Positions 47,450 to 58,124 are shown, counted from the first letter of the stretch. The stretch is 64,000 nt of DNA from Helicobacter aurati (GCF_003364265.1 NZ_NXLW01000001.1:1-64000); one strand, 5' to 3'. The notes: generated by a model not told the origin, from the sequence alone. A program made the numbers and translations.

Positions 47450-48031
47450 ATGAAAAATTATCAACATCAATTATTTAGTTTTGATGCCCTTGTAAAAGCA
47501 TTAGAAAAACTTCCAAGCATAGGCAAAAAAAGTGCTAGAAAAATGGCATATACTCTAGCAATAGAAAATGCTCCTCTAGGGTTACAAGTATCTCAAGCTA
47601 TCCATGATTGTATTATAGATGTGCAGAAATGTGGTGTTTGCGGCGCATTAAGTCATGGAGAAATCTGCCATATCTGCACAGATTCTGTTCGTAAGAATGG
47701 TTCTTTATGTATTGTATCTCATCCCAAAGATGTTTTTTTAATTGAAGATATAGGTGAATTTAGTGGAGTCTACTGTGTAATAGAAAATTATCAAAACTAT
47801 AACTTTGATACACTAATTAAAAGAATCCACAATGAAGCAATAAAAGAAGTTATTTTTGCTTTTAGCCCGTCATTGCAAAATGATATTTTAATTATGTTTA
47901 TTCAAGAACAATTAGAAAATCTAGAACTTATCTTTAGTAGAATCGCTCAAGGCGTGCCTTCTAATGTAAGTTTGGACAATATTGACCATTTTTCTCTAGC
48001 ACGAGCCTTTAGTTCTCGCATCAATTTGTAA
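47450..48031 (+). CDS. recR: Recombination protein RecR
   Basis: 193 residues. N-terminal HhH 'LEKLPSIGKKSARKMAY', a zinc finger 'CGVCGALSHGEICHIC' and Toprim 'LCIVSHPKDVFLIEDIGEFSGVYCVIE'. It acts with RecO in RecA loading. ATG at 47450 follows the promoter very closely. Confidence 0.95.
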   Translation: MKNYQHQLFSFDALVKALEKLPSIGKKSARKMAYTLAIENAPLGLQVSQAIHDCIIDVQKCGVCGALSHGEICHICTDSVRKNGSLCIVSHPKDVFLIEDIGEFSGVYCVIENYQNYNFDTLIKRIHNEAIKEVIFAFSPSLQNDILIMFIQEQLENLELIFSRIAQGVPSNVSLDNIDHFSLARAFSSRINL

Positions 48032-48102
48032 ACTTTCAAAATCACTAAGCCATATACTCAAATTACTCAACTTCTTAATCCATTCTGTTAAGGACAAATC
48101 TC

Positions 48103-49356
48103 ATGTATATCTATGGCGAATATATTTATTCGTGTCATCTTAAAACGATTACTGCTTTTAACTATCAAGAATTATTAACATGCTTTGCAATACTACAACA
48201 TCATATTGATACACAAGCAAATGGATATTTTTTAGGATATTTTTCTTATGAAGCAGGTGTTCTCATGCAAACTTATGGTAAGGATCTCTTTACTCAAGTT
48301 TATGAAAACATAAACCAAATACAACAAAAAAGGCTAGAACCAATTGCTTATTTTAAATTATTTGCAAAACGTCAAAAGATTCCAAAAACATTTTTTAAGC
48401 AAAGTCAACCTCTCGATAAACAATCAATAAACTTACAAATAATCAAGAATATTGACTTAAAAACCTATCAAACGGACTTTTTCTCAATAAAAGATTCTAT
48501 TGCAAAAGGAGACACTTACCAAGTAAACTATACGCAAGAAATGATTCTACGTCCTACTCCATTATCACAAAGCAATATCGACACAATGAATCCTATTTAT
48601 TTATATCACAATCAAAACAAACAATTGCATACAAATATTCATTCTGACTTAAGACTCTTTCAATCTCTTTGTAGCAAACAAAATGCTCCCTACAAAGCAT
48701 TTTTCCATAATGAGTTTCTCACCTTGCTTTCTTTTTCTCCTGAACTTTTCTTCTCCATTAAACGGCGGCATATCACAACGCAACCCATGAAAGGCACTAT
48801 ACAAAGAGGAACAAAAAAAGATTCAAAACACAGCTTTCGAATCAACAAAAAGAGTGATAAAAAACTCAAAAAACAACTACAACAAGATAGTAAAAATCGC
48901 AGCGAAAATGTTATGATTGTTGATTTGTTACGTAATGATTTAAGTCGTATCAACAATATCAAAAAAGTGAAAGTAAAAAAGCTTTTTGCGATCCATAGTT
49001 ACACTACATTACACCAGATGATTTCTACAATACAAGCAAAATTACCAAGATCCTTTCAACTCTTAGATATTTTTCTTTCACTTTTTCCTTGCGGCTCTAT
49101 TACTGGTGCTCCAAAACTAAAAACGTTAGAGATTATACAGAGACTAGAACAACGTAATAGAGGAATTTATTGTGGTGCCATGGGAGTCGTGTCTAATAAA
49201 AAAATTATCTTTAGTATTCCAATCCGCACACTCATAAAATATACAAATGAAAAATACTATCGATATGGTGTAGGAAGCGGAATAATCTGGGATTCTAAAT
49301 TAGAACAAGAAATACAAGAGCTACAACTCAAATGTGCTTTTCTCACAAAAGTATGA
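48103..49356 (+). CDS. pabB: Aminodeoxychorismate synthase component I (PabB)
   Basis: 417 residues, chorismate-binding family. 'GDTYQVNYTQEM' and 'SENVMIVDLLRNDLSRI', 'PCGSITGAPKLKTLEIIQRLEQRNRGIYCGAMGVVSNKKIIFSIPIRTLI' and 'YGVGSGIIWDSKLEQEIQEL' are the conserved blocks. It makes 4-amino-4-deoxychorismate for folate. A Lys-rich insert (about residues 235-255) sits before the SENVMIVD motif. No lyase domain is fused and no pabA neighbour is seen. TrpE is less likely because of the GSGI(I)WDS ending. Confidence 0.85.
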   Translation: MYIYGEYIYSCHLKTITAFNYQELLTCFAILQHHIDTQANGYFLGYFSYEAGVLMQTYGKDLFTQVYENINQIQQKRLEPIAYFKLFAKRQKIPKTFFKQSQPLDKQSINLQIIKNIDLKTYQTDFFSIKDSIAKGDTYQVNYTQEMILRPTPLSQSNIDTMNPIYLYHNQNKQLHTNIHSDLRLFQSLCSKQNAPYKAFFHNEFLTLLSFSPELFFSIKRRHITTQPMKGTIQRGTKKDSKHSFRINKKSDKKLKKQLQQDSKNRSENVMIVDLLRNDLSRINNIKKVKVKKLFAIHSYTTLHQMISTIQAKLPRSFQLLDIFLSLFPCGSITGAPKLKTLEIIQRLEQRNRGIYCGAMGVVSNKKIIFSIPIRTLIKYTNEKYYRYGVGSGIIWDSKLEQEIQELQLKCAFLTKV

Positions 49357-49446
49357 CGCCAATATAAAATATAGCTTAATTTCAGCTAAGTTTAATAAAT
49401 AAATGTCTATAATCTCGTTTTTTAAAAAAACAATTAAGGTTTTATT

Positions 49447-49914
49447 ATGGAAATAACAAAAACGCCAAAACAGAGTGAAATAACACGTGATTGGATTGTA
49501 ATTGATGCCAAAGACAAGGTGTTTGGTAGACTCATAGCAGAAATAGCCATTTTACTGCGAGGTAAACATAAACCTTGCTTTACCCCACACTTAGATTGTG
49601 GTGATTTTGTCATTATTGTCAATGCTAAAGCGGCAATTTTCAATGGCAACAATAAACTAGAAGATAAAAAATATTTTACGCATTCTGGTTACTTTGGTAG
49701 TACAAAATCTAAAACATTAAGTGAAATGTTGGAAAAACAACCTGAAAAGCTTTATAGACTTGCAGTTAGGGGTATGTTACCCAAAACAAAATTAGGTAAA
49801 GCAATGCTTAAAAAACTCAAAGTTTATGTTAGTGAGAACCATCCTCATACAGCACAAGTAGCAGATTCTAACGCTGCCTTAAATAAAGATTCAATAAAGG
49901 ATAATAATGAATAG
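49447..49914 (+). CDS. rplM: Ribosomal protein L13
   Basis: 155 residues. '[51 protein letters not shown]' and '[26 protein letters not shown]' are diagnostic. Overlaps rpsI by eight bases. Confidence 0.97.
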   Translation: MEITKTPKQSEITRDWIVIDAKDKVFGRLIAEIAILLRGKHKPCFTPHLDCGDFVIIVNAKAAIFNGNNKLEDKKYFTHSGYFGSTKSKTLSEMLEKQPEKLYRLAVRGMLPKTKLGKAMLKKLKVYVSENHPHTAQVADSNAALNKDSIKDNNE

Positions 49915-50299
49915 AGTTTATGCAACAGGCAAAAGAAAAACAGCCATAGCAAAGGTTTATTTGAATATAGGTACAGGGAAACTTATTATAAACGGTTTAA
50001 GTTTAAATGAATGGTTAGGCGGACACGATTCTATTAAAATGAAAGTTATGCAGCCGTTAATGTTAACTAATCAAGATAAGTCTGTTGATATTCATGCTAC
50101 AACTCTTGGAGGAGGATATTCTGCACAAGCAGAAGCATTAAGAAATGGTATTGCAAAAGCCTTAAATAATCTCGATAGAGAATCTTTCAGAAAAACATTA
50201 AAAGATGCTGGATTGCTCACTCGAGATTCAAGAATCGTAGAACGTAAGAAATATGGTAAAAGAAAGGCAAGACGTAGTCCTCAATTTTCAAAACGATAA
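49907..50299 (+). CDS. rpsI: Ribosomal protein S9
   Basis: 130 residues. '[15 protein letters not shown]' and the C-terminal '[24 protein letters not shown]', ending in the universal KR. AAAGGATAATA upstream. Paired with rplM as in most bacteria. Confidence 0.97.
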   Translation: MNRVYATGKRKTAIAKVYLNIGTGKLIINGLSLNEWLGGHDSIKMKVMQPLMLTNQDKSVDIHATTLGGGYSAQAEALRNGIAKALNNLDRESFRKTLKDAGLLTRDSRIVERKKYGKRKARRSPQFSKR

Positions 50300-50472
50300 T
50301 CAGATCTTTGATGGTATTTATTCTAATTTTCAGGGAATATTATATAGATTTTTCGATTTTTTATCACACAACAAAACGTCAAAAGTTTCTATTTAGGTAC
50401 ACTTGCTGTCCTGATGGGAATTCCAGACATTTAACGATAATTAACATTTTTTAGTTATACTATATCATCGTT

Positions 50473-50549
50473 GTGCTCGTAGCTCAGTTGAATAGAGCAA
50501 CAGGTTGCGGTCCTGTAGGTCGGGGGTTTGAGTCCCTCCGAGCACGCCA
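50473..50549 (+). tRNA. tRNA-Arg (anticodon GCG)
   Basis: Acceptor GTGCTCG/CGAGCAC, D-arm AGCTCAGTTGAATAGAGC, anticodon stem ACAGG/CCTGT with loop TTGCGGT, T-arm GGGGG-TTTGAGT-CCCTC; CCA is encoded. Anticodon GCG reads CGC/CGT without the usual A34-to-inosine change. Confidence 0.93.
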
Positions 50550-50772
50550 TTCTCATTTATCTGACAATTCCTATTAACTCCTTAATCGATTATTTAATTT
50601 GATTGGATTATTTATAATTTCTAAAATATAAAATATCTTTACGCGCTTGCAATAGTATATTCCTTTCTTACAGATTTAAAAGTCAAATATATTAAACACC
50701 GAACTCAATATTGCTTAGTTATTTATAAAAATAGCTTAGAATCTCTCAACCATAAAAACAAAAAGGATAATA

Positions 50773-51084
50773 ATGAGAGAACTAACACAAGGAACATATT
50801 TCGATTCCATAGCAACAGGTATAGCGGTAGTGGATATAGGCGCAGCTTGGTGTCCAGATTGCAGACGTATCGAACCCATTATGAACGCGTTAGAAAATGA
50901 GTATAAGGATATTCAATTTTTTACTGTGGATTTTAGTAAAGAAGAACAATTAAAAGACACTCTCAACATACAGAGAATTCCTACCCTTATCTTTTACAAG
51001 AACGGTGAAGAAGTCGGGCAACGGTTAGTTGAACCACATACTCGTGCGATCATTGAAAAAGAGATCCAAGGACTTCTTGGATAG
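50773..51084 (+). CDS. Thioredoxin with CPDC active site (Trx2-like)
   Basis: 103 residues. 'VDIGAAWCPDCRRIEPIMNALENEYKDIQFFTVDFSKEEQL' has WCPDC where most thioredoxins have WCGPC; the cis-Pro follows in 'IPTLIFYKNGEEV'. H. pylori carries a second thioredoxin with this CPDC site. It probably reduces disulphides or peroxiredoxin. AAAAGGATAATA upstream. Confidence 0.9.
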   Translation: MRELTQGTYFDSIATGIAVVDIGAAWCPDCRRIEPIMNALENEYKDIQFFTVDFSKEEQLKDTLNIQRIPTLIFYKNGEEVGQRLVEPHTRAIIEKEIQGLLG

Positions 51085-51192
51085 AATCTTTTATCTACCA
51101 CTCAAACTCCATAGCTACTTGCATAAATCAAATGATTATATACTGAAATATATAATCTTATATAACCTATTAAAAGGTTAAATTGTATATTT

Positions 51193-51223
51193 TTGACAAA
51201 ATTCATAAAAATATCATTATAAT
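51193..51223 (+). promoter_or_regulatory. Probable -35/-10 promoter of the outer membrane protein gene
   Basis: TTGACA at 51193-51198 and TATAAT at 51218-51223, 19 bases apart, about 130 bases before the ATG. The AT-rich leader also contains a weaker TTGACT further down. Confidence 0.5.
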
Positions 51224-51353
51224 TATATTTTTATTATCTCTATTAAATTCTAAATTTAAATGTTATTGACTTGATAAAACAACAATAAATCTTATAACAA
51301 TTTTAGAATTAGAAAATTTTTACGGTTATATATTTATATTATTAGGAGCTAGC

Positions 51354-52664
51354 ATGTCATATACAATACGCAAACTACTTATTACAACAGCCATAGGTAT
51401 GGCAACCTACTTACAGCAAGCTCTAGCTGCAGACGATAAGGTTAATTTAACAACACATGGGAGGTTAAGTCTAGGATATTTTGGTAATAATGGACAATTT
51501 ATAGGCAATAGCAATGCGCCCGGACTTTTTGGACTCAATGCACATATCATGGCAGACTTTGAATTAGGTACTCATTGGAATGTAGGAATGGGTGCGGTGG
51601 GTATTTGGAATGTCTGGACTCTTTTTCCATTTCAAAACGCAGGAATAAATTCCAATGGAGACGTATCCGACATTTATATATCCTATCATAAGGGGGGCTT
51701 TAAATTAGTTGCAGGACGTTATAATATAGATATGGGAAAAACCATTATTAGATCTACTGATTTTATTAATGGACCATTACAAGGTATAAGCATACAATGG
51801 ATTCCAAATAATAGCTCACCATTCCGCATGTGGTTTAGTTATATTAATTCATTTTTAGATAATGGCTTTTTACCAGGTAGAATAGGCTCTGATTTAGCAC
51901 AACTAGCACCCTACTTTAGTAGCGGGAAAGTTAAATTAGGGGGAGAAGTGTTTGTCTTCGGAGCAGATTATGATAAAGCAATAGGTAAAGGTGAACACAG
52001 AATCTTCTTTGCTCCATGGATACTCCTAAATACTAAAGCCCCAGCAACAAATCCAACAACCACAATAAAATTCGACCCACTTCTTCAAGCAGGAATCAAA
52101 GCGAGATTTGGCTTTAACATCAATGAGGCATGGCAATCTATTACTGGAGGAAATGCGATATTCCAATATGGAAACGGAACAATGCCAAATACACTAGCCG
52201 ATGACTTCTTGGGATTTTTTATCATCGATGAAGAGATTAAATACACGCGATGGCGCACCAATAATGAAGGAAAAAGATATATAGATTATTCCATCTCTAT
52301 GGGAATCGGATTTAGAGGCATATTTGGTAATACTAATGCAAGATTCTTTACTATCAATGATAGAATTAGATTTTATGGTAAATTCCTTAATGGCGCACAG
52401 TATGGTGTAGGCAACACTTTAACTATGTATATTTTTAGCAAAATGGAGCATAGACTATTTGAAGCTCATGTATTGCTTGGTGCTGGCACATATAGTGAAG
52501 TAAGCTTGGTTGGACTATATAAAGCATATAGACAAAAAAGACTCGATAATGCAAGTTCATCACTAGGTTTTGATATAGGTGCGGGGTATTCGTTTGCTTC
52601 CTCTAGTGTAGCACCTATCGCAGGCAATCATGGCTTTATGTTATTTGGCAAGCTCTCTTACTAA
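51354..52664 (+). CDS. Outer membrane beta-barrel protein (Hof-like family)
   Basis: 436 residues with a signal peptide ending ALAADDK. Alternating hydrophobic strands with aromatic girdles ('GFKLVAGRYNIDMGKTIIRSTDFINGPLQGISIQW', 'FRMWFSYINSFLDNG') and a terminal 'GFMLFGKLSY', ending in an aromatic residue as barrel-assembly signals do. The 'GPLQG-x-x-x-x-W' and 'R-Y-N' patterns recall Helicobacter Hof outer membrane proteins. AGGAGCTAGC upstream. Function could be a porin-like role; not known. Confidence 0.75.
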   Translation: MSYTIRKLLITTAIGMATYLQQALAADDKVNLTTHGRLSLGYFGNNGQFIGNSNAPGLFGLNAHIMADFELGTHWNVGMGAVGIWNVWTLFPFQNAGINSNGDVSDIYISYHKGGFKLVAGRYNIDMGKTIIRSTDFINGPLQGISIQWIPNNSSPFRMWFSYINSFLDNGFLPGRIGSDLAQLAPYFSSGKVKLGGEVFVFGADYDKAIGKGEHRIFFAPWILLNTKAPATNPTTTIKFDPLLQAGIKARFGFNINEAWQSITGGNAIFQYGNGTMPNTLADDFLGFFIIDEEIKYTRWRTNNEGKRYIDYSISMGIGFRGIFGNTNARFFTINDRIRFYGKFLNGAQYGVGNTLTMYIFSKMEHRLFEAHVLLGAGTYSEVSLVGLYKAYRQKRLDNASSSLGFDIGAGYSFASSSVAPIAGNHGFMLFGKLSY

Positions 52665-52773
52665 TTCCATTAGTTAATTAAAAAATCACTAAAAATAAAA
52701 TTGGGATCTAGCGCAAAATGCAAGCTTCTTATATTGAGGTTTGCAGACACGTTTCATTATATAAAGATAATAG

Positions 52774-53520
<747 letters not shown>

Positions 53521-53600
53521 CTAAACCTCACTATTAATTTAACAAATTATAATTTTTTTATTTATATAAATTTATAACAAAAAAGTAATTTTATATTTTT

Positions 53601-53609
53601 TGCTACAAT
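53601..53609 (+). promoter_or_regulatory. Extended -10 promoter of rnc
   Basis: TTTTTTGCTACAAT matches the local consensus; RNA start near 53616 gives a leader of about 36 bases with TAAGGAGATAATT before the TTG at 53652. Confidence 0.55.
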
Positions 53610-53651
53610 TTGAGAATTTCAATAGATTCATTTATAGCTAAGGAGATAATT

Positions 53652-54347
53652 TTGGATTCCTATCAACGCAATATAGATAAATTGCAAAAAAAACTTAATT
53701 ACATTTTCAAAAATACCAGCTTATTGAAAGAATCTCTAACACATAAATCATTAAAAAAGCCCTACAATAATGAAAGATTAGAATTTTTAGGAGATGCAGT
53801 TTTAGACTTAATTGTGGGAGAATTTTTATTCCATCATTTCAAGGATAAATCAGAAGGTAGTCTTTCTAAAATGCGCGCCAGTTTGGTAAGTGAAGTGGCA
53901 TTTTTTAAACTAGCACGTGCTATTAATTTAGGCGAATACGTTCTACTTTCTACTTCTCAAGAAAATAATGGTGGCAGAAATAGACCAAGTATTCTTAGTG
54001 ATACTTTCGAAGCGATTATGGGTGTTATTTATTTAGAATCTGGTATAGAAGAATTAAAACGTGTTTTTTACCCACTTATGCAGCAAGAATTTGAAATCAA
54101 TGAAAAAATGCTGTTTGAGGACTACAAATCTGCTCTACAAGAATACACACAAGAAGTTTTAACATGTATTCCAGATTATCGTATTATCAATGAAGAAGGA
54201 CCAGACCACGAAAAAACATTTATGGTTGAAGTAATAATCAATGGGGAGAGCATGGCTAAAGCAAGTGGACATAGTAAAAAAAATGCGCAACAAAGAGCGG
54301 CAAAAATTGCCTTAGAAATTTTCACTAACAACCAAACTAAAATATGA
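53652..54347 (+). CDS. rnc: Ribonuclease III
   Basis: Start at TTG 53652 (MDSYQRNIDK), preceded by TAAGGAGATAATT; a longer frame begins upstream at 53610 but would lie on the predicted promoter. 231 residues: 'NERLEFLGDAVLDLIVGEFLF' (catalytic signature), 'DTFEAIMGVIYLESG' and a C-terminal dsRNA-binding domain ending 'GHSKKNAQQRAAKIAL'. Confidence 0.95.
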   Translation: MDSYQRNIDKLQKKLNYIFKNTSLLKESLTHKSLKKPYNNERLEFLGDAVLDLIVGEFLFHHFKDKSEGSLSKMRASLVSEVAFFKLARAINLGEYVLLSTSQENNGGRNRPSILSDTFEAIMGVIYLESGIEELKRVFYPLMQQEFEINEKMLFEDYKSALQEYTQEVLTCIPDYRIINEEGPDHEKTFMVEVIINGESMAKASGHSKKNAQQRAAKIALEIFTNNQTKI

Positions 54348-54390
54348 AGCTACATTTCATTTAATGGGTAAATAACAAAAGCAAAAGGAA

Positions 54391-55482
54391 TCACTCCCAA
54401 GTTGGAACAAGACGTATATCATATTCGTTAATAAAATTATAGAGATATTTATCTCTATAATTATCTTCTAACAAATCCCGAAACATAAAAAACTTTTCAC
54501 CAATGTTAATAGGGCGACTATTAATAGGACGTATAAGCAATTTGATACTTCTCTTATGTGAGTAAATATCAAACATTTTACCTGTATCAGTTACTATCTT
54601 ATACAGATTTTTTTTAAGTTCATTGCTAAGAGAAGGGTTCTCTGCTATATCTCGGATAATTGCAGCTATAAGACTCTCTAATTGCGCATAATATAATTGA
54701 GAAAGTCCAGTATTTTTATGCGCACTATCATCAAAATTGAAAGAATGCGGATCATAATATCCCCTACTAAACACATCAAAGACAGATTCTGCTAACTTAG
54801 AAGTACGTATGTCGATTCTAATTTCTTTGATTCCAAAATTATATTGTCTCAAATCATTAAAGACCTTTTGCTGTTTTTGTAAATCATTTACAAGAGAATA
54901 TTCATCTATCTTTTCTTCATATTCACTTGTATTGTTTAAGATTTCTAAACGGTTCAAAACATTATCAAAATCTTTTTCATAATGCGACATTGCCACGTCA
55001 ACGCCACCATAGCGATAAGCAGGTGAAGTTATAAAATACTTCGCTTGAACTATTATCGTTGCCCTAGCTGTTTTAATAGTGCAATGATCTATAAAGTCTA
55101 AACTCTCATTATGCAATGAACGAGACATTTCACAGGCAAAAGATGAAGTCCCAGGAAGAATCTGAAATAAATTAGTACGTGAAATCCAAGATGATTGGAA
55201 TGTACCTGAAATTTTTTGTAGGGCTTTATCTTCTCCTAGAAATGTTGTTTCTAAAACTAAATTATTAATTTGCAATTCTTCATTGCCTATAGGCTGAAAC
55301 ATGCAGGCTGCAACAACAGAATCCCCTTGACAATGATAATTCATATATTTATATTTCCCGAATGTTTGTTTTAAACTTCTTTCCATAAAATTCAAAGCAT
55401 TGCTTTTTGTAAGGGCTACAGCACTGCTAACAACATAAAAAATACCCATCAGAACTATTTTTGTGATACTAAATCGTGACAT
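54391..55482 (-). CDS. Unrecognised secreted protein
   Basis: 363 residues with a Sec signal peptide ('ITKIVLMGIFYVVSSAVALTKS'). Four or more Cys in the mature part (YHCQGDSVVAACMFQ, FACEMS, DHCTIK) suggest periplasmic disulphides. Mostly mixed alpha/beta with 'NAL-x-F' helices and no motif I can name. The layout of Cys-rich N-terminal half and charged C-terminal half recalls the protein at 31401-32471, though no sequence match is claimed. It sits between rnc and clpP on the opposite strand to rnc. Confidence 0.6.
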   Translation of the reverse strand: MSRFSITKIVLMGIFYVVSSAVALTKSNALNFMERSLKQTFGKYKYMNYHCQGDSVVAACMFQPIGNEELQINNLVLETTFLGEDKALQKISGTFQSSWISRTNLFQILPGTSSFACEMSRSLHNESLDFIDHCTIKTARATIIVQAKYFITSPAYRYGGVDVAMSHYEKDFDNVLNRLEILNNTSEYEEKIDEYSLVNDLQKQQKVFNDLRQYNFGIKEIRIDIRTSKLAESVFDVFSRGYYDPHSFNFDDSAHKNTGLSQLYYAQLESLIAAIIRDIAENPSLSNELKKNLYKIVTDTGKMFDIYSHKRSIKLLIRPINSRPINIGEKFFMFRDLLEDNYRDKYLYNFINEYDIRLVPTWE

Positions 55483-55544
55483 AAAACTATCCTTACTCTA
55501 TTTTAAATCTATGAGCAAACTCACCAAAATATCAGCTCAAATCA

Positions 55545-56132
55545 CTAATGTGGTTGTCTAATCATTACTTCATCAATAATTCCATATTTCGCTGCCTCAT
55601 CGGCACTCATATAAAAATCCCTCTCACAATCTTGCGAAATTCTTTTGATACTTTGTCCTGTATTTTTTGCCAAAATATCATTAATAATCTCCTTTAATCG
55701 CAAAATTTCTTTTGCTTGAATTTCAATATCTGTTGCCTGCCCTTTTGCCCCTCCTAATGGTTGATGTATCATAATTCGTGAGTGAGGTAAAGCGTATCTC
55801 TTGCCTTTTGCTCCGCAACTCAACAAAAATGCTCCCATAGATGCTGCTTGCCCTACACATATTGTACAAACATCCGCCTTAATATAATTCATGGTGTCAT
55901 AAATACTAAAGCCGCTAGTAACGCTTCCGCCTGGTGAATTGATATAAAGAAAAACGTCTTTTTGAGAATCCTCTGATTCTAAAAACAAGAGTTGCGCTAC
56001 AATTGAACTAGCAATCCCATCATCAATCTCGCCACTAAGCATGATGATTCTATCTTTTAATAGCCTTGAATAAATATCATAGCTACGTTCCCCGCGGCCA
56101 GTTTTTTCGATAACATAGGGAATATAATTCAT
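55545..56132 (-). CDS. clpP: ATP-dependent Clp protease proteolytic subunit
   Basis: 195 residues. '[35 protein letters not shown]' contains the catalytic Ser and His; Asp follows in '[23 protein letters not shown]'. AAAGGAGATAATTT upstream. ClpX/A partner is elsewhere. Confidence 0.97.
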   Translation of the reverse strand: MNYIPYVIEKTGRGERSYDIYSRLLKDRIIMLSGEIDDGIASSIVAQLLFLESEDSQKDVFLYINSPGGSVTSGFSIYDTMNYIKADVCTICVGQAASMGAFLLSCGAKGKRYALPHSRIMIHQPLGGAKGQATDIEIQAKEILRLKEIINDILAKNTGQSIKRISQDCERDFYMSADEAAKYGIIDEVMIRQPH

Positions 56133-56288
56133 AAATTATCTCCTTTGAAATAAAATAATAAAGACTCTTTTCTGTAGTCTTGAAAATAAGCTAAAGTTAT
56201 AATTATAACCAAATACCAAGAAAATATTAGGAATGGTTTGGATTTAAAAATCAATAATTTATAATAAAAATCTTTATAAAATTATTCC

Positions 56289-56317
56289 TTGACTCGATAT
56301 TTAGAATCTTGTATAAT
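56289..56317 (+). promoter_or_regulatory. Sigma-70 type promoter of the TraF-like outer membrane protein
   Basis: TTGACT (56289-56294) and TATAAT (56312-56317) with a 17-base spacer, a near-ideal match. RNA start near 56324 gives 65 bases before the small upstream ORF and about 93 before the main ATG. Confidence 0.6.
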
Positions 56318-56388
56318 AAAGTAGCCTGTTATTTTATTATCTCGCTACAATACTACATAATATTACATTAGTGTTTGAAGGCATTATT

Positions 56389-56436
56389 ATGAAAAATAAA
56401 CAAAAGATACGCATAAATGAAAGTCTCGGGTTATAA
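56389..56436 (+). other. 15-codon upstream ORF overlapping the start of the TraF-like gene
   Basis: ATG at 56389 with GAAGGCATTATT upstream encodes MKNKQKIRINESLGL and stops at 56434-56436, 20 bases inside the main gene in another frame. The main ATG at 56417 has no ribosome site of its own, so ribosomes may reach it by re-initiation. A sequencing error joining both frames is the alternative. Confidence 0.4.
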
Positions 56437-58051
56437 GGTTAGATTACCGTTCATTATTGGTTTGTTGAGTAGTCTTACAATAGTCCATGCTATGGAGTTT
56501 GGTACAATGGGGAATTTATCCGCATCGATGGGCGGTGCTGGAGTCGCTCTTAAAAGTCCTTTTGGACTTTACTATAATCCTGCTTTGATTGCTGCAGATT
56601 CTAAAACTAGAATCGGATATAGTGTTGGTATAGGTATCGAGCAATCCAATCTGGACAAACTCACAAATCTTGATTTTGCAAAAATATTCGATTCGCTTGC
56701 AAGTGTTGGTAGTCAACTAGCTGGTGGCTCTAAGACAACCACCAATCAACCAAATGCTGCACAAACAGACAATCTTAAGTCCTCTCTTGTTCAGGCACTA
56801 CAAAACGTAACCAAACAAAACAATGAAACAAACTTAGACAAGCTATGGACACAATATCAAGCGCAACATCAAGGAAATACAAACCACTCACAGCTTGCAA
56901 ACGAGCTTAACAATGCAATTCAACATTCGAACATGTCTCAAGAACAAAAAGATCTTTTTAATGATTTTGCAAAATCAGTAGATTGGAATAACTTTGATAT
57001 TGCAAATGGCAAAATTACACAAGCGACTATTAAATCTGGCAGTAACGGAGCACTCGATTCGGCTATGAAAGACTTAAATACTCTTTTTGAAGTTTTGAAA
57101 AACAATAATATGAACGTACGAAGTCAAAATGGCATTGTGTTCCAATTTTCAAACAAAATTATGAATGAAAAATTTGGTAGTATTGCCTTAGGACTTTTTA
57201 ATACTGCCCAAGCTGGTGTTTCATTGGTCGGCGACACAAATAAAATGCGACTTATCTTTGGCGATTCAAATGATTACTATGAATTAGCAATCAGCAATGA
57301 TGGCTACACTATAAAAACCTCTTCAAAAGATGAATATGAGAAATATTCCCTTTTACAATCAATCGAAGATGGTAATGCGCATAAAATTGCAAGTTCAATA
57401 TTTAGTGTTACAGAACTACCGATAGGCTACGCTTATAGAAATACAATCAATAAATCAAATCTAAGTATTGGTGTAGCCTTTAAAGTAATGCTAGGCACAA
57501 GTCTTTATCATGAACAATATTTGGGTAAAAAATTAGCATTTAAATTTGGAGACTTTGCTAATAATATTCAATATGATACCAATATAGGATTTGACATAGG
57601 GGCACTTTACGGATATAAAATAGCAGAAGATAAAGAGTTTTCATTGGGGTTTGTTGTTAAAAATATTAATTCACCAACATTTGAATTTGCTAACGCACCA
57701 ACAGTTGTGATTAAACCTCAGTATCGCGCAGGAATAGCTTATAATGGTAAACGATTTTCTTTAGCTTTTGATGCTGATGTTTTGCCCAATGAAGTGTTAA
57801 ATTATAGTAATAGGGGTTTACTCTCGCAGGTGGTTGGTGGCGGTTTTAAACTCGACTATCGCTATCTTGATGTTCGAGGTGGTCTCTCATACGATTTAAA
57901 ACAAGATAATGGTGTGATTCTTACTGCTGGTGTGAATATTCTAGGATTTATAGATATTGCTGCAGAGGTTGGTACAAAATGGGTTGATTATTTCGGTATT
58001 AATGCGCCGAAATATGCAAATGTACGACTTGGGGGAAGCTTTAGCTGGTAA
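56417..58051 (+). CDS. TraF-like / FadL-like outer membrane protein
   Basis: 544 residues; a signal peptide with 'LPFIIGLLSSLTIVHAMEFG'. The start of the mature region, 'TMGNLSASMGGAGVALKSPFGLYYNPALIAADSKTRIGYSVGIG', matches the TraF_2/PorV-like outer membrane family in which 'A-x-x-x-G-G-A-G-V-A' and 'Y-Y-N-P-A-L' repeat. A long Gln/Asn-rich helical part (residues about 80-200) follows, then beta strands ending 'LGGSFSW' with a terminal aromatic residue. The family name comes from a plasmid protein, but nothing else here suggests conjugation. Probably a long-chain or hydrophobic compound channel. Confidence 0.7.
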   Translation: MKVSGYKVRLPFIIGLLSSLTIVHAMEFGTMGNLSASMGGAGVALKSPFGLYYNPALIAADSKTRIGYSVGIGIEQSNLDKLTNLDFAKIFDSLASVGSQLAGGSKTTTNQPNAAQTDNLKSSLVQALQNVTKQNNETNLDKLWTQYQAQHQGNTNHSQLANELNNAIQHSNMSQEQKDLFNDFAKSVDWNNFDIANGKITQATIKSGSNGALDSAMKDLNTLFEVLKNNNMNVRSQNGIVFQFSNKIMNEKFGSIALGLFNTAQAGVSLVGDTNKMRLIFGDSNDYYELAISNDGYTIKTSSKDEYEKYSLLQSIEDGNAHKIASSIFSVTELPIGYAYRNTINKSNLSIGVAFKVMLGTSLYHEQYLGKKLAFKFGDFANNIQYDTNIGFDIGALYGYKIAEDKEFSLGFVVKNINSPTFEFANAPTVVIKPQYRAGIAYNGKRFSLAFDADVLPNEVLNYSNRGLLSQVVGGGFKLDYRYLDVRGGLSYDLKQDNGVILTAGVNILGFIDIAAEVGTKWVDYFGINAPKYANVRLGGSFSW

Positions 58052-58124
58052 TACCAAAATATAATGATAGATTCTAGCAATTGTGTAATCATGTTATAGA
58101 ATCAGGTATTAGCCTGAATTGCTT

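Noticed and set aside
56417-58051. TraF-like protein as evidence for a conjugation system
   Set aside because: No other transfer gene is near and the family name covers chromosomal outer membrane proteins of unrelated function.
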